The notes beneath the pieces were generated by a model that saw only the letters and a program-made list of their open reading frames with translations, was not told the DNA's origin and ran no database searches. A stretch of 64,000 bases of DNA from assembly GCF_003144325.1 (NCBI RefSeq), contig NZ_PENS01000001.1, positions 186,001 through 250,000 on the forward strand, in the 5' to 3' direction. A program made the translations under genes and the position numbers. Below, piece by piece: positions 10,905-23,435 of the stretch (positions are counted from its first letter, which is position 1; every line of letters starts with the position of its first letter). The DNA comes from Proteus terrae. Lineage in GTDB: Bacteria; Pseudomonadota; Gammaproteobacteria; Enterobacterales; Enterobacteriaceae.

Positions 10905-11831
10905 ATGACAACACCTCGCCTTGCTGTTCTAGGTAGCATTAACGTTGACCACATTATGAATATTTCACAATTTCCAAAACCCGGTGAAACCATTATTGGT
11001 CATCAATACAAAATAGCCTTTGGTGGTAAAGGTGCAAATCAGGCCGTTGCTTGTGGTCGCAGTGGCGCCGATATTACCTTTATTGCTTGTGTCGGTGATG
11101 ATGCGATAGGAAGTGAGATAATTTCACAGCTTAAAACAGATAATATTCATATCGATGCAATTAGTATTATTCCGCAAACACCAACAGGTGTTGCGATGAT
11201 CCTTGTTAATGAACAAGGTGAAAACGTAATTAGTATTGTTGCAGGTGCGAATGGCGCACTAACACCTACACATTTTCAGCAATATCATCATGTTGTTGAG
11301 CATGCTGATGCCTTGCTGATGCAATTAGAATCACCGTTAGAGACTGTTTTTGAAGCCGCAAAACTGGCAAAATCACACCAAACGAAAGTCATTTTAAACC
11401 CAGCACCAGCACAACCTTTATCTGATGAATTTCTGAGTTTTATTGATGTTATCACTCCAAATGAGACGGAAGCCGAAATATTAACAGGCGTTTCTGTGCA
11501 TGATGAAGCGGGTGCGGCAAAAGCTGCCGAAATTTTACATCAAAAAGGTATCAAACAAGTGCTTATCACTTTGGGTAGCCGTGGTGTATGGTTTAGTGAA
11601 CAAGGAAAAGGCATGATAATTCCCGGATTTCGTGTCGATGCTGTTGATACCATTGCCGCAGGTGATACATTTAACGGTGCATTTGTCACTGCAATATTAG
11701 AAGGGAAACCTTCCGTTGAGGCTATCCGTTTTGCTCACGCAGCAGCTGCCATTGCAGTTACACGTCATGGTGCGCAATCATCTGTTCCTTGGCGTCATGA
11801 AATCGAATCATTTTTAGCAGAGCGAGCATAG
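10905..11831 (+). CDS. rbsK: Ribokinase
   Basis: A 308-residue PfkB-family kinase that phosphorylates ribose to ribose 5-phosphate. The N-terminal signature [11 protein letters not shown], the [10 protein letters not shown] motif that closes over the sugar, and the C-terminal catalytic [13 protein letters not shown] (anion hole and catalytic Asp) are all present. It is followed four bases later by rbsR. Confidence 0.97.
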   Translation: MTTPRLAVLGSINVDHIMNISQFPKPGETIIGHQYKIAFGGKGANQAVACGRSGADITFIACVGDDAIGSEIISQLKTDNIHIDAISIIPQTPTGVAMILVNEQGENVISIVAGANGALTPTHFQQYHHVVEHADALLMQLESPLETVFEAAKLAKSHQTKVILNPAPAQPLSDEFLSFIDVITPNETEAEILTGVSVHDEAGAAKAAEILHQKGIKQVLITLGSRGVWFSEQGKGMIIPGFRVDAVDTIAAGDTFNGAFVTAILEGKPSVEAIRFAHAAAAIAVTRHGAQSSVPWRHEIESFLAERA

Positions 11832-11835
11832 TACT

Positions 11836-12846
11836 TTGGCAACAATGAAAGATGTCGCCCGTTTGGCGGGCGTTTCGACATCAACTGTTTCTCACGTTAT
11901 CAATAACAATCGTTATGTTAGCGAAGGTATTCGTAAAAAGGTTAATGATGCTATCAAAACCTTAAATTACGCGCCTTCAGCTTTAGCACGCAGTTTAAAA
12001 ATGAACTGTACTCACACTATTGGTATGTTAGTGACAGCTAGTAGCAACCCTTTCTATGCAGAAGTTGTGCGTGGTGTTGAACGCAGTTGCTACGAAAAAG
12101 GCTATAGCCTAATTTTATGTAATACCGAAGGGGATTACGAGCGTATGGATAGTAGCCTTGAAACGTTGCTACAAAAACGTGTTGATGGCTTATTATTGAT
12201 GTCAACAGAAGCCCGAGCGCCCTCTCATGAAGTACTAAATCGTTATCCTCGTTTACCTATGGTCATGATGGATTGGTCTCCGTTTGAATACGGCGGAGAT
12301 ATTATTCAAGATAACTCCCTGCTTGGGGGAGAAATCGCCACCAATTATCTGATTGAAAAAGGCTTTACTGAAATTGCCTGTATTGCTGGTCCACAAGATA
12401 AACTCCCAGCAAAACATCGTTTGCAAGGCTATTACAATGCGATGCAAAAAGCAGGACTCACTATTCGAGAAGAGTTTGTGTTAACCAGTGATTTTGAATT
12501 TGCAGGCGGGTTTAGCGCAATGCAAAAATTACTCTCACATTCTGTCTTACCACAAGCGGTTTTCACCTGTAATGACGCAATGGCTGTTGGTGCTTATCAA
12601 GCTATTTATCAAAAAGGTTTGCGTGTACCTGATGATATTTCAGTCATGGGTTATGACGATATCGACCTGGCTTCTTATATGATCCCACCTCTTTCTACCA
12701 TTCACCAACCTAAAGATGAATTGGGTAAACTTGCTGTCAGCCAATTATTACATCGTATGGAGAATATCGATGCTGATGACAATGTTTTGGTGCTTACACC
12801 TAAACTTATAGAGCGTGGTTCGGTGAGTCATTTTATAAAACCATAA
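11836..12846 (+). CDS. rbsR: Ribose operon repressor, LacI family
   Basis: RbsR (336 residues) represses the rbs operon, and ribose releases it. The N-terminal helix-turn-helix is [19 protein letters not shown], followed by the hinge helix [12 protein letters not shown] that inserts into the operator minor groove. The periplasmic-binding-protein-like core ends with [19 protein letters not shown]. The start is TTG, kept because the sequence [12 protein letters not shown] matches the family end to end; an internal ATG three codons later is the alternative. Its two probable operators lie upstream of rbsD. Confidence 0.96.
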   Translation: MATMKDVARLAGVSTSTVSHVINNNRYVSEGIRKKVNDAIKTLNYAPSALARSLKMNCTHTIGMLVTASSNPFYAEVVRGVERSCYEKGYSLILCNTEGDYERMDSSLETLLQKRVDGLLLMSTEARAPSHEVLNRYPRLPMVMMDWSPFEYGGDIIQDNSLLGGEIATNYLIEKGFTEIACIAGPQDKLPAKHRLQGYYNAMQKAGLTIREEFVLTSDFEFAGGFSAMQKLLSHSVLPQAVFTCNDAMAVGAYQAIYQKGLRVPDDISVMGYDDIDLASYMIPPLSTIHQPKDELGKLAVSQLLHRMENIDADDNVLVLTPKLIERGSVSHFIKP

Positions 12847-12872
12847 TAAGAAGATTAACACTATTATTGATG

Positions 12873-12905
12873 ATGCTCTCCTTTAAGATGAGGGCATTTG
12901 TTTTT
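12873..12905 (+). terminator. rbs operon terminator
   Basis: ATGCTCTC pairs with GAGGGCAT (one G-T wobble), followed by TTTGTTTTT. It lies about 27 bases after the rbsR stop codon. Confidence 0.75.
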
Positions 12906-13229
12906 AGTTATATTTATAACATTATCACTTTAATATCATTAAGTTATTAAATATTTAAAACTACTTTTATATATCTTTATTTTCTATTTAACACTCTATA
13001 TTTAGCCTACTTTCCCTCACTCTTTACGTCATAGCCTGTGAAAGATGCAAATTTACATCAAATCTATTATACTATTGCCCTTTCGCATTATCAGAGGCAG
13101 TACCATTTAGGGGATTGCTTAGAACTTTCACTCTTAAATGATAATGTGTCCTTTAATTTATGGGGCAAGTGTTATCCTCATTGTGACGATTAATCACTTC
13201 CCATTTTGATAAAATTTGAGAGTATTATT
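12906..13229 (+). other. Gene-free upstream region of phnA
   Basis: This AT-rich stretch of about 320 bases has no convincing reading frame. A weak promoter-like pair, TTGCTT (13115-13120) and GATAAT (13140-13145), has a long 19-bp spacing. No named operator is recognisable. Confidence 0.4.
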
Positions 13230-13565
13230 ATGTCATTACCTTCTTGTCCTAAGTGCAATTCTGAATACACCTATGAAGATGGTGCAATGTATGTTTGCCC
13301 TGAATGTGCACACGAGTGGAACGATGCAGAACCAACTGTTGATAACGATGAGTTAGTAGTTAAAGATGCTAACGGTAATTTATTAGCTGATGGCGATTCA
13401 GTAACTGTGATTAAAGATCTCAAAGTCAAAGGTAGCTCAACCATGCTAAAAATCGGTACTAAAGTAAAAGGTATCCGTTTAGTGGAAGGCGATCATAATA
13501 TCGATTGTAAAATTGATGGCTTTGGATCAATGAAATTGAAGTCTGAATTTGTGAAAAAGAACTAA
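13230..13565 (+). CDS. phnA: PhnA/YjdM zinc-ribbon domain protein
   Basis: A 111-residue protein with an N-terminal zinc ribbon ([11 protein letters not shown] and [10 protein letters not shown]) and a C-terminal SH3-like PhnA domain ([19 protein letters not shown]). It is almost identical to E. coli YjdM. The gene was named phnA from its position next to the phosphonate operon, but a phosphonate role is not established and the function remains unclear. The frame is open eight codons further up, but [16 protein letters not shown] is the family start. It is an isolated gene closed by a terminator. Confidence 0.93.
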   Translation: MSLPSCPKCNSEYTYEDGAMYVCPECAHEWNDAEPTVDNDELVVKDANGNLLADGDSVTVIKDLKVKGSSTMLKIGTKVKGIRLVEGDHNIDCKIDGFGSMKLKSEFVKKN

Positions 13566-13613
13566 GATAAAATAATCTCTTTAAACATAGATTTAGATAT
13601 TATCAAGATCATC

Positions 13614-13636
13614 AAAGGCGCTAATAAAGCGCCTTT
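13614..13636. terminator. Bidirectional terminator between phnA and thiL
   Basis: AAAGGCGCT and AGCGCCTTT form a perfect 9-bp stem with a 5-base loop, placed between the converging ends of phnA and thiL. Confidence 0.8.
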
Positions 13637-13650
13637 AAATTAAAGTAAGG

Positions 13651-14634
13651 TTACTCATTAGACTCACTAAAATGATCAAACCCCTTGAGATTAGGGTAAA
13701 CATCTTTGCCATCACGTAAATAACGAATGCCTTCAGCAATCGGCATAATTTGCCCTATACAGTGAAAATCAGCCCCAGTATGCGCTAATGCAATCTCTAA
13801 AGCGCCACGATTGATTTCAGGCACCGTAAAGCATAACTCATAATCTTCACCACCACTTAATGCCCAAATCTCCGCTTGTTCTTCACTCACTTCCGCTTTC
13901 ATCGCTGGCGAGTAAGGCAATGCATCTAAATTTAAGCGAGCCCCACACCCACTTGCCGTGAGAATATGGTTCAAGTCTGAAATAAGTCCATCAGAAATAT
14001 CAATCGCAGATGTCGCTAAATGGCGTAATGCTTGCCCTTGCAGTAAACGAGGCTGAGGGCGCAAATGCCTTGCGATAAAATAATCACTATGTTCTTTTTC
14101 TGTCGGCTGTAATCTATTTTGTAATACAGCAAGTCCCGCAGCGCTATCACCTAAGAACCCCGTAACATAGATCCAATCACCAATTTTAGCGCCAGAACGA
14201 AGTAATGCAGTTCCTTGTGGAACAAGCCCTTGTATTGTGATTGTTAAACTTAAAGGACCGCGAGTAGTATCACCGCCAATTAGCTGGATTGCATAATAAT
14301 CAGCTAACGCAAAGAAAGAACGGCTAAATGCCTCAAGCCATTCACTGTTTGTATCTGGTAGCGTTAAAGCTAATGAAGCCCAAGAAGGATCTGCACCAAC
14401 GGCAGCTAAGTCGCTAATATTTACAGCAAGTGCTTTATAGGCTAAATCTTCAGGTGAGATAGAAGGAAGGAAGTGAATACCACTAACTAAAGTGTCGGTA
14501 CTAATAGCGACTTGTTGCTTTTCAGGTACCGTCAATATTGCGCAGTCATCCCCAATTCCTGTACTCACATCTTTTCGTTTTACAGGTTGTGAAGTGAAAT
14601 ATTGCTTAATAAGGGAGAATTCACCACAAGGCAT
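13651..14634 (-). CDS. thiL: Thiamine-monophosphate kinase
   Basis: ThiL (327 residues) phosphorylates thiamin monophosphate to the active diphosphate. The PurM-like N-terminal domain shows [20 protein letters not shown] and [11 protein letters not shown]. The ATP/Mg-binding [14 protein letters not shown] and the C-terminal [12 protein letters not shown] are intact. It is the last gene of the nrdR-ribD-ribE-nusB-thiL series on the minus strand. A strong hairpin separates it from nusB, so full expression needs read-through or its own start. Confidence 0.96.
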   Translation of the reverse strand: MPCGEFSLIKQYFTSQPVKRKDVSTGIGDDCAILTVPEKQQVAISTDTLVSGIHFLPSISPEDLAYKALAVNISDLAAVGADPSWASLALTLPDTNSEWLEAFSRSFFALADYYAIQLIGGDTTRGPLSLTITIQGLVPQGTALLRSGAKIGDWIYVTGFLGDSAAGLAVLQNRLQPTEKEHSDYFIARHLRPQPRLLQGQALRHLATSAIDISDGLISDLNHILTASGCGARLNLDALPYSPAMKAEVSEEQAEIWALSGGEDYELCFTVPEINRGALEIALAHTGADFHCIGQIMPIAEGIRYLRDGKDVYPNLKGFDHFSESNE

Positions 14635-14678
14635 TATCTATTTCCTATTGAGCTATGCATACTAGCTTTATTAAACAA

Positions 14679-14699
14679 AAGGCCGGAAATACCGGCCTT
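14679..14699 (-). terminator. Hairpin between nusB and thiL
   Basis: AAGGCCGG and CCGGCCTT form a perfect GC-rich 8-bp stem with a 5-base loop, followed on the minus strand by TTGTTTAAT. It has the shape of an intrinsic terminator or attenuator in front of thiL. Confidence 0.7.
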
Positions 14700-14732
14700 G
14701 AATTATTTACCATAGAGGAAACGTGAAAAACG

Positions 14733-15146
14733 TTATTTTTTACGTACAGTTGGCGCTGCCTTATCAAGCACGCCATTAACAAATTTATGGCTATCGTCAG
14801 CACCAAATACCTTAGCCAGTTCAATCGCTTCGTTAATCGCAACTTTGTAAGGAACATCTTCACGGAAGCTAAGTTCAAACATTGCTAAACGTAAAATTGC
14901 TTTTTCAACTTGACCTAATTCTTCAAGCTGGCGGGATAAATAAGGTTCCATTGCCTTATCTAAACGTGTTGCATTAATGGCAACACCCACTAAAAGCTCA
15001 CGAAAATAAGCAATATCTACACCTTGGGTATCCTGCTCGGATAAAAACTCCAATTCCACATCCGCGATGTCATTTCCGGATAATTGCCATGAGTAGATAG
15101 CTTGAACAGCACACTCACGAGCACGACGACGAGCAGCAGGTTTCAC
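14733..15146 (-). CDS. nusB: Transcription antitermination factor NusB
   Basis: A 137-residue all-helical RNA-binding protein that joins NusE (S10) at boxA to permit antitermination of rRNA operons. The arginine-rich start [20 protein letters not shown] binds RNA, and the C-terminal [18 protein letters not shown] with [11 protein letters not shown] is the family signature. It lies 28 bp after ribE, the usual ribE-nusB order. Confidence 0.97.
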   Translation of the reverse strand: MKPAARRRARECAVQAIYSWQLSGNDIADVELEFLSEQDTQGVDIAYFRELLVGVAINATRLDKAMEPYLSRQLEELGQVEKAILRLAMFELSFREDVPYKVAINEAIELAKVFGADDSHKFVNGVLDKAAPTVRKK

Positions 15147-15174
15147 AAAATTCCCCTTAAGTTAAAACAGATGA

Positions 15175-15645
15175 TTAGCCTTTTATGGCTTTAAGTACAT
15201 TGATCATTTCAAGTGCTGTCATTGCCGCTTCAGCACCTTTGTTGCCCGCTTTAGTTCCAGCGCGTTCAATGGCCTGTTCAATGCTTTCAGTTGTTAATAC
15301 ACCAAAAGTCACAGGGATCTCGCTTTGCATTGCAACTTGAGATAGACCAGAACTACATTCGCCAGCAACGTATTCAAAATGTGCAGTTCCACCACGAATA
15401 ACAGTACCTAATGCGATAACTGCATCGTATTTGTCGCTTTCTGCTAATGCTTTAACAGTTAATGGCAACTCATAAGCGCCTGGAACCCAAACGACGGTAA
15501 TATTTTCAGAGGAAACTTGTCCAATACGTTCTAATGCATCAACCGCACCTTCTAATAAGCTGTCGTTGATGAAATTATTAAAACGGGCAATTGCAATTGC
15601 TACGCGTGCGTTTGGCGCCGCGACAACACCTTTGATTACGTTCAT
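15175..15645 (-). CDS. ribE: 6,7-dimethyl-8-ribityllumazine synthase
   Basis: This enzyme (156 residues; called RibE or RibH) joins 5-amino-6-ribitylaminouracil with 3,4-dihydroxybutanone phosphate in riboflavin synthesis and usually assembles into a 60-subunit shell. [25 protein letters not shown] and [17 protein letters not shown] carry the substrate-binding residues, including the catalytic histidine of the last motif. It stands between ribD and nusB. Confidence 0.97.
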   Translation of the reverse strand: MNVIKGVVAAPNARVAIAIARFNNFINDSLLEGAVDALERIGQVSSENITVVWVPGAYELPLTVKALAESDKYDAVIALGTVIRGGTAHFEYVAGECSSGLSQVAMQSEIPVTFGVLTTESIEQAIERAGTKAGNKGAEAAMTALEMINVLKAIKG

Positions 15646-15807
15646 AGGTTACCTTTTTCTCCTATCCGCGGGGGCGCGGATTTTATCATATTCTTTCCTT
15701 TACTGCGCTCTGTTTTATTATTACACAGCAAAGGAGCCAAAAACCCTTGATAAATCAAGGCATTTAGTTGGCTGATAACGATGTCGTAACGACAGGAAAT
15801 AACACAC

Positions 15808-15837
15808 ACGGCGCTATTTTACTACAAATAGCGCCGT
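15808..15837. repeat. Perfect inverted repeat between ribE and ribD
   Basis: ACGGCGCTATTT and its exact complement AAATAGCGCCGT flank a 6-base loop. It lies 21 bases past the ribD stop codon. On the minus strand it would fold in the ribD-ribE spacer. There is no T-tract on that side, so it is more likely an mRNA stability or attenuation element than a terminator. Confidence 0.6.
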
Positions 15838-15858
15838 AGACACACTTATTTGCGTCTA

Positions 15859-17013
15859 TTAATAACGAGGTTTTAAACAAACTCTGATATCAGAGCCAAT
15901 TTGTTGGAGAGAATCTACTGTAAATTCAGGTGCTTCGGATAATGATGAAAGTGGAGAAAGTGCAAATAATCCTCGAGCATCATTCCCTAAAATTTTAGGC
16001 GCTATATAAATAATAAGTTCATCAACAAGCCCAGCCTCTAATAATGCACCAGCAAAATGAGCGCCACTCTCAACCCATACAGTATTGATATTGCGTTTAC
16101 CCAATTGCATCATTAATAAAACTAAGTCCACACCTCTGCTTTTGCCATTTGTTGGTAATAGGATTTCTGATACATTGCCTTGCCAGTCACTTGGCTGTGA
16201 TTTTGTACGCGCCAACCAGCATTCGCCTTCAATTTGAGTGATTTTATGATTTTCACTCACTCTATTTTGGCTATCAGTAACAATACGAATAGGTTGACGT
16301 AGCGTTTCTTCAGGATAGATCGCTTTGATTTCATCTGAAAGCTCATCCCAACGAACATTCATAGAAGGGTTGTCAGCAATTACTGTTGCACTGGTCGTTA
16401 AAATAGCACTAGCTTGAGCCCGGAAATTTTGCACATCTCGACGAGATGCTTTAGAGGTTATCCATTGGCTTTCACCTGATGCTAATGCCGTTTTACCATC
16501 TAAAGATGCACCTAATTTTAGCTGGATATAAGGGAAGCCTGTTCTCATTCGTTTAAAAAACCCAACGTTAAGTTTTTCAGCTTCTTGCATTAAAACGCCG
16601 TGTGAAACATCAATCCCCGCTGATAATAATTTGTGCAAACCACGGCCTGCAACTTGAGGATTAGGATCTTGCATCGCAGCAACAACTCGTTTTACACCTG
16701 CATTAATCAAGGCATCAGCGCAAGGTGGTGTTTTACCAAAGTGGCTACAAGGTTCAAGTGTGACATAAGCCGTCGCCCCTTTTGCTTTATCCCCAGCCAT
16801 TTTTAATGCATTAACTTCAGCATGAGGGCCACCTGCGTGATGGTGATAACCTTCACCGATAATCTCACCCTCTTTTACGATCACACATCCCACATTAGGG
16901 TTAGGTGATGTTGTAAAGCGACCTAATGCTGCAAGCTCAATAGCTCGACGCATATAGTATTCATCATGCAGGCTTTCATTTTCACTTGGATTGTTGCTGT
17001 TGTTATTTGTCAT
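15859..17013 (-). CDS. ribD: Bifunctional riboflavin deaminase/reductase RibD
   Basis: RibD (384 residues) carries out the second and third steps of riboflavin synthesis. The N-terminal deaminase has the zinc site HAEVNAL with PCSHFGKTPPCADAL. The C-terminal reductase begins near IQLKLGASLDGKTALASGE and contains WVESGAHFAGALLEAGLVDE. It lies downstream of nrdR with about 70 bp between, the conserved nrdR-ribD-ribE-nusB order. Confidence 0.96.
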   Translation of the reverse strand: MTNNNSNNPSENESLHDEYYMRRAIELAALGRFTTSPNPNVGCVIVKEGEIIGEGYHHHAGGPHAEVNALKMAGDKAKGATAYVTLEPCSHFGKTPPCADALINAGVKRVVAAMQDPNPQVAGRGLHKLLSAGIDVSHGVLMQEAEKLNVGFFKRMRTGFPYIQLKLGASLDGKTALASGESQWITSKASRRDVQNFRAQASAILTTSATVIADNPSMNVRWDELSDEIKAIYPEETLRQPIRIVTDSQNRVSENHKITQIEGECWLARTKSQPSDWQGNVSEILLPTNGKSRGVDLVLLMMQLGKRNINTVWVESGAHFAGALLEAGLVDELIIYIAPKILGNDARGLFALSPLSSLSEAPEFTVDSLQQIGSDIRVCLKPRY

Positions 17014-17083
17014 AATAATTACATATAATTTTATTATTTATCGTTATTTATCAAATCATTAAATAAATCACAGTATTAGCGCA

Positions 17084-17533
17084 TTAATCCTGTAATTTTG
17101 CGATTTCTTCACCAAAATCACGGATATCTTCAAAACTACGATAAACCGAAGCAAAGCGAATATAAGCCACTTTATCGAGTTTCTTTAGTTGTTCCATAAC
17201 AAAATTGCCAATTTCTTTTGAAGGTATTTCTCTTTCACCCGTCGCTCTTAGTTGTGATTTGATATGGCTTATCGCAGCTTCAACATCATCTGAACTCACT
17301 GGACGTTTTTCTAATGCTTTAAGCATACCTCGACGAAGTTTCTCTTCATCAAAAGGCTCACGTATTTCATCACTTTTCACAACACGAGGCATCACAAGCT
17401 CTGCTACTTCAAAGGTAGTAAAACGCTCATGACAAACAAGACATTGGCGACGACGGCGCACTTGTGAACCATCACCAACAAGTCTGGAATCAATTACCTT
17501 GGTATCTACGGCTCCACAAAATGGGCAATGCAT
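17084..17533 (-). CDS. nrdR: Transcriptional repressor NrdR
   Basis: NrdR represses ribonucleotide reductase genes in response to nucleotide state. The N-terminal zinc ribbon has two CxxC pairs (HCPFCGA and CLVCHERF). The ATP-cone follows, with [20 protein letters not shown] and [28 protein letters not shown] shared across the family (shown here in two overlapping parts of the domain). I place the start at the internal ATG (MHCPFCG), giving 149 residues as in E. coli, rather than seven codons upstream. Confidence 0.96.
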   Translation of the reverse strand: MHCPFCGAVDTKVIDSRLVGDGSQVRRRRQCLVCHERFTTFEVAELVMPRVVKSDEIREPFDEEKLRRGMLKALEKRPVSSDDVEAAISHIKSQLRATGEREIPSKEIGNFVMEQLKKLDKVAYIRFASVYRSFEDIRDFGEEIAKLQD

Positions 17534-17582
17534 AGTTATTCCTACTTTTGACAATACTCATAAACAGTGTACCTGTTCAGTG

Positions 17583-17623
17583 AACAAAAAACACCCTGTC
17601 AGTATACACTGGCAGGGTGTTTG
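17583..17623 (-). terminator. Terminator of the queA-tgt-yajC-secDF operon
   Basis: AAACACCCTG pairs with CAGGGTGTTT, and the stem extends inward to about 14 bp over a 4-base loop. On the minus strand it is followed by a run of T residues. It lies 27 bases beyond the secF stop. Confidence 0.88.
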
Positions 17624-17649
17624 CAATGTTTTATCAGAAAAACGCTCTA

Positions 17650-18618
17650 TTATGGTAAGAGTGTTGTCTGATCTGCACCCTCTTTTTCCACTTTTTGTAC
17701 AATCAAGTGTTCACGTTTCATTCCCATTTTCAGTGCTAATGCAGAAGCCACATAAATAGAAGAAATAGTACCGATAGAAACACCGATTAACATGACTAAA
17801 GAGAAGCCTTCTAGCATTGAACCACCAAAGATATACAGCATTAATACAACCAATAATGTTGTTGCTGATGTCATGATGGTACGGCTTAATGTCTGTGTCA
17901 GAGAAACGTTCATAATTTCATATGAAGTACCTCGACGAATTTTACGGAAGTTCTCACGAATACGGTCTGATACGACAATACTATCGTTTAGTGAGTAACC
18001 GATAACAGACATCAATGATGCCACAATGGTTAAGTCAACCTCTATGTGGAATAGTGAAAGCACACCCAGCGTAATAATCACGTCATGCGCAAGTGCGATA
18101 ACAGCACCTAACGCCAAACGCCATTCAAAACGGAATCCAACATAGATAAGAATACAGATAAGTGCAGATAATAACGCCATTGCACCTGTTTGAGCCAATT
18201 CACTACCCACACTTGGCCCAACAAATTCAATACGTTTTACCACAGCATCGTTATCAACTTCAGCATTAATAACATCGATAACCTTCTTACCTAATTCTTG
18301 ACCCGCCTGCCCTTCAACAGGAGGCATACGCACCATAATATCGCGACTGCTACCAAAGTTTTGTAACAGAGGATCTTTAAAGCCCGCTGCATCTAGGCTA
18401 TCACGCATTTTATCAAGGTCGGCTGGTTGACTGAGATTGATCTCAATTACTGTACCACCTGTAAAATCCAGTCCCCAGTTAAATCCTTTCACGGAAATGA
18501 TAGCAATTGATGCTATCAAAAGCAGAAACGAAATACTAAAGGCGACGTTGTCCCAACGCATAAAGTCAATGACTCTACGACCATGGTTTAATTGTTCAAC
18601 AGTATAATCCTGTGCCAC
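17650..18618 (-). CDS. secF: Protein translocase subunit SecF
   Basis: SecF (322 residues) forms with SecD the inner-membrane complex that uses proton motive force to help complete export through SecYEG. It has six membrane segments: a first near [16 protein letters not shown], a periplasmic domain starting at [12 protein letters not shown], then five more including the proton-pathway stretch [17 protein letters not shown]. The start is GTG at 18618, preceded by AAGGAG; the frame remains open upstream to 18663, but family proteins begin at [16 protein letters not shown]. Confidence 0.95.
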   Translation of the reverse strand: MAQDYTVEQLNHGRRVIDFMRWDNVAFSISFLLLIASIAIISVKGFNWGLDFTGGTVIEINLSQPADLDKMRDSLDAAGFKDPLLQNFGSSRDIMVRMPPVEGQAGQELGKKVIDVINAEVDNDAVVKRIEFVGPSVGSELAQTGAMALLSALICILIYVGFRFEWRLALGAVIALAHDVIITLGVLSLFHIEVDLTIVASLMSVIGYSLNDSIVVSDRIRENFRKIRRGTSYEIMNVSLTQTLSRTIMTSATTLLVVLMLYIFGGSMLEGFSLVMLIGVSIGTISSIYVASALALKMGMKREHLIVQKVEKEGADQTTLLP

Positions 18619-18628
18619 AACGTGCTCC

Positions 18629-20476
18629 TTAAATAGACAGTTTCTTAACGCGTTTACCACCATACAACAGGTTTACAATCGCACGAGTACCGACGATAGC
18701 GGTAAACATGGATGTAGCAACCCCAATTGCAGTTGTGATAGCAAAGCCTTTGATTGAGCCGGTACCGACTGCATAAAGGATCACAGCTGTAATTAATGTG
18801 GTTAAGTTCGCATCAATAATACTGGAGAAGGCACCTTTATAACCTTCATGGATTGCTTGTTGTACTGATCGACCATTACGTAACTCTTCTTTGATACGTT
18901 CGTTTATCAATACATTGGCATCGACGGCGACGGCAAGTGTTAATACGATACCCGCAATACCCGGCATGGTCAGTGTTGCGCCCGGTAATAGTGACATTAC
19001 CCCAACGATTAACACTAAGTTTGCCATTAATGCAGTACTCGCAATCACACCAAATTTACGATAATAAATTATCATAAAGGAAACTGACGCAATCAGACCC
19101 CATAAACACGCTTCTAAACCTTGAGTAATATTTTGCAGACCCAAAGTTGGACCAATCGTTCTTTCTTCAACGATTTGAATAGGTGCAATCAACGCACCAG
19201 CACGTAATAACAGAGATAATTGACGAGCTTCATTCGCATTTGAAATACCCGTAATACGGAAGCTATTTCCTAAACGACTCTGAATATTCGCAATGTTGAT
19301 AACTTCTTCGCTTTTAACCAATACAGCACGGTCATTCTCATCGCGTTTACCGCTGTCTTTATACTCTACGAACAGTGTTGCCATCGGTTTACCGACGTTA
19401 TCTTTCGTAAAGTTAGACATAATAGAACCACCAGCGCTATCAAGTGAAATATTCACTTGAGGTTGACCATATTCATCAGCCTGAGAGGTTGAGTCAGTAA
19501 TGTGGTCACCCGTTAAAATAACGCGTTTATAAAGAATAGTTGGTCTACCTTCACGGGTATATTTCACTTCTGAGTCACCCGGAATACGACCTGTTTCTAA
19601 GGCAGAAGGATCAACGGTAGTATTGACTAAACGGAATTCTAATGTTGCTGTCGCACCTAAGATTTCTTTAGCACGAGCGGTATCTTGGATACCTGGTAAC
19701 TCAACAACAATTCGGTCAGCGCCTTGGCGTTGAACTAATGGCTCTGCAACACCTAACTGGTTAACACGATTACGTAAGATAGTGATATTTTGCTGTACCG
19801 CATAAGTACGTGCATCACGTAAACGTTCGTCAGTAAAAATAGCTCTTAATGAGTTATTTGCGCCATCTCTAAAAATGAGATCTTGATTACGACGAGCTAG
19901 GTAATCTGAAGCTTTAGAGCGATCATCCGAATTACGGAAACGGATTTCAACACCATAGCTATCCGTTTTACGGATAGAGGAATATGGAATACCTTCGTCA
20001 CGTAATAATGTACGCAGACTTTCAACATTTTGTTCCTGAAGTTTACCTAACGCAGTTTCCATATCAACTTCCATCAGGAAGTGAACACCACCACGTAAGT
20101 CTAACCCCAGTTTCATCGGCTCACCACCAATGGCTTCTAACCATTTTGGTGTTGCCGGTGCAAGGTTAAGTGCAACAATGAACTGGTCGCCTAATGCAGG
20201 TAACAACACTTCACGGGCACGTAACTGAATATCAGGGTTACCGAAACGAGCCAAAATCACACCATTTTCAAGTGCAATAGATTTCGCTTCAATTTTTTCT
20301 TTATCTAATAAAGATCGAACTTGATCCAGTGTTTGCTCATTGGCGGCGGTTCCCCGCGCGCCAGTGATTTGAACAGCCGGATCCTCACCATATAGGTTAG
20401 GAAGTGCGTAAAGCAGACCGATGAGGATAGCGGCTATCAACATCAGGTACTTCCACAAAGGATAACGGTTTAGCAC
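18629..20476 (-). CDS. secD: Protein translocase subunit SecD
   Basis: SecD (615 residues) is the larger partner of SecF. A first membrane segment ([21 protein letters not shown]) is followed by a large periplasmic domain with the family motif [22 protein letters not shown]-terminal bundle of five segments contains [20 protein letters not shown]. It sits ten bases upstream of the secF start and 32 bases after yajC, so the three are cotranscribed. Confidence 0.97.
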   Translation of the reverse strand: MLNRYPLWKYLMLIAAILIGLLYALPNLYGEDPAVQITGARGTAANEQTLDQVRSLLDKEKIEAKSIALENGVILARFGNPDIQLRAREVLLPALGDQFIVALNLAPATPKWLEAIGGEPMKLGLDLRGGVHFLMEVDMETALGKLQEQNVESLRTLLRDEGIPYSSIRKTDSYGVEIRFRNSDDRSKASDYLARRNQDLIFRDGANNSLRAIFTDERLRDARTYAVQQNITILRNRVNQLGVAEPLVQRQGADRIVVELPGIQDTARAKEILGATATLEFRLVNTTVDPSALETGRIPGDSEVKYTREGRPTILYKRVILTGDHITDSTSQADEYGQPQVNISLDSAGGSIMSNFTKDNVGKPMATLFVEYKDSGKRDENDRAVLVKSEEVINIANIQSRLGNSFRITGISNANEARQLSLLLRAGALIAPIQIVEERTIGPTLGLQNITQGLEACLWGLIASVSFMIIYYRKFGVIASTALMANLVLIVGVMSLLPGATLTMPGIAGIVLTLAVAVDANVLINERIKEELRNGRSVQQAIHEGYKGAFSSIIDANLTTLITAVILYAVGTGSIKGFAITTAIGVATSMFTAIVGTRAIVNLLYGGKRVKKLSI

Positions 20477-20508
20477 GGCAGTTCCCTTTTCCCTTTGGGG
20501 AAATGTTA

Positions 20509-20844
20509 TTAAATAGCTTTCATTGTGCCTTTAGGTAATACAGCGGCAACAAAGTCACGTTTGATAGTTACTTCAGTTGTTTCATTCAGAGCAACAACGA
20601 TATAGCCGTTATCTGAAACCTTAACAACACGACCAATTAAACCACCAGTCGTTAAAACTTCATCACCTTTACCGATAGAATCCATCAGTTTACGATGTTC
20701 TTTAGTACGTTTTTGCTGTGGACGTAGGATCATAAAATAGAAAATCAGAATAAAGATCACTAACATCGGTAAAATAGACATAAAGCTAGCTTCAGGTGCT
20801 GCTTGTCCAGCAGAAGCTACAGCATCAGAAATGAAAAAACTCAT
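20509..20844 (-). CDS. yajC: YajC, Sec translocon accessory protein
   Basis: A 111-residue single-span inner-membrane protein associated with SecDF and YidC. The membrane helix is at about residues 21-43 ([20 protein letters not shown]), with the family continuation [20 protein letters not shown] and GGLIGRV. Its order before secD is conserved. Confidence 0.96.
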   Translation of the reverse strand: MSFFISDAVASAGQAAPEASFMSILPMLVIFILIFYFMILRPQQKRTKEHRKLMDSIGKGDEVLTTGGLIGRVVKVSDNGYIVVALNETTEVTIKRDFVAAVLPKGTMKAI

Positions 20845-20888
20845 TCACTTTTCCTCATTGTTGTCGATATCGACGATATTCAAGTTAT

Positions 20889-20918
20889 AAGCCCAATATC
20901 ATACACAGAATTGGGCTT
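20889..20918 (-). terminator. Hairpin between tgt and yajC
   Basis: AAGCCCAAT and ATTGGGCTT form a 9-bp stem with an 11-base loop, followed on the minus strand by TATAACTTG. The weak T-tract suggests partial termination between tgt and yajC. Confidence 0.5.
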
Positions 20919-20929
20919 TCTCGTATACA

Positions 20930-22072
<1,143 letters not shown>

Positions 22073-22254
22073 TCATCCTCCAAGCATCAGAAAAACAGTC
22101 CAATGCGCAATAAAAAACAGCACATTCTAATCATTTGTTAGACGGCTGTATATGTTACTTCAACAAAAACAGTGCTTAGTCAAAGGGATTAAGTAATAAA
22201 GTTGAAATAACAATTCATAAAACGAAGAAAAACGTTAAAAAGAATAATAAATCT

Positions 22255-23328
22255 TTATTCTTGTCCTACTTTTTCATTAATAGCTAAAGAATTACGAGTA
22301 ATAAACATCGCATCACCATAACTGAAAAAACGATACTCTTGCTCAACAGCTTCTTTATATGCATTCATGGTATTTTTATACCCTGCAAAAGCAGAAACCA
22401 GCATGATTAAAGTTGATTCAGGCAAATGGAAATTCGTAATCAATGCATCAATAATTTGATATTGGTAACCCGGATAAATAAAGATTTGGGTATCATCGAA
22501 GAAAGGCGCGATTAACGCATCTTTTGTTGCTTTCGCAGCACTTTCTAAAGAACGAACAGAAGTTGTACCCACTGCAATCACTCGATTACCACGCGCTTTA
22601 CATGCTAATACAGCATCAACCACGTCTTGTGGTATTTCTGCGTATTCAGAATGCATTGTGTGTTCTTCGATGTTATCAACACGTACTGGTTGGAAAGTAC
22701 CCGCACCAACATGCAGTGTGACAAATGCCATCTCCACACCTTTTTCTTTTAAGGCTTGAAGTAATGGTTCATCAAAGTGTAATCCCGCAGTCGGAGCGGC
22801 AACAGCGCCTGGACGCTCATTATAGACCGTCTGATAAAGCTCTTTATCAGATTCTTCATCAGGACGATCAATATAAGGAGGTAAAGGCATATGCCCAATG
22901 CTATTTAGGATGGTGAGAACATCTCTTTCATCATCAAAGCGAATTTCAAAAAGTGTATCATGACGCGCAACCATAGTTGCCTGTACACTTTCATCTTCAC
23001 CTAGTACAAGCGCAGCGCCTTCTTTGGGTGATTTAGAGGCTCTAACATGGGCAAGCACACGATGTTCATCAAGCATACGCTCAACTAACACTTCGATTTT
23101 ACCGCCTGACGCTTTACGGCCATAAATACGCGCAGGGATCACGCGAGTATTATTAAAAACCAGTAGATCACCGGCATTTATTTTATCTAACACGTCGGTA
23201 AAAATACCGTGTGATAAAGCACCAGTCTCACCTTCTAAAGAGAGCAAACGACAACCACTGCGTTGAGGTTGAGGATAGTGAGCAATCAAGGCTTCTGGCA
23301 ATTCAAATGTAAAGTCTGATACACGCAT
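22255..23328 (-). CDS. queA: S-adenosylmethionine:tRNA ribosyltransferase-isomerase
   Basis: QueA (357 residues) transfers the ribosyl part of AdoMet to preQ1 in tRNA to make epoxyqueuosine. The family start [48 protein letters not shown] and [20 protein letters not shown] are all intact. It is the first gene of the queA-tgt-yajC-secDF series and diverges from acpH with about 107 bp between the starts. Confidence 0.97.
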   Translation of the reverse strand: MRVSDFTFELPEALIAHYPQPQRSGCRLLSLEGETGALSHGIFTDVLDKINAGDLLVFNNTRVIPARIYGRKASGGKIEVLVERMLDEHRVLAHVRASKSPKEGAALVLGEDESVQATMVARHDTLFEIRFDDERDVLTILNSIGHMPLPPYIDRPDEESDKELYQTVYNERPGAVAAPTAGLHFDEPLLQALKEKGVEMAFVTLHVGAGTFQPVRVDNIEEHTMHSEYAEIPQDVVDAVLACKARGNRVIAVGTTSVRSLESAAKATKDALIAPFFDDTQIFIYPGYQYQIIDALITNFHLPESTLIMLVSAFAGYKNTMNAYKEAVEQEYRFFSYGDAMFITRNSLAINEKVGQE

Positions 23329-23435
23329 AATTAAACGACTACTTTCATAAAAAACAGGCGGACTAGTCTAGTGCTGCCAGCTTATCAGTGCAACAAAGAA
23401 GCCCTTTTTTATTCAAAAAGCGCTATGATGATGAG

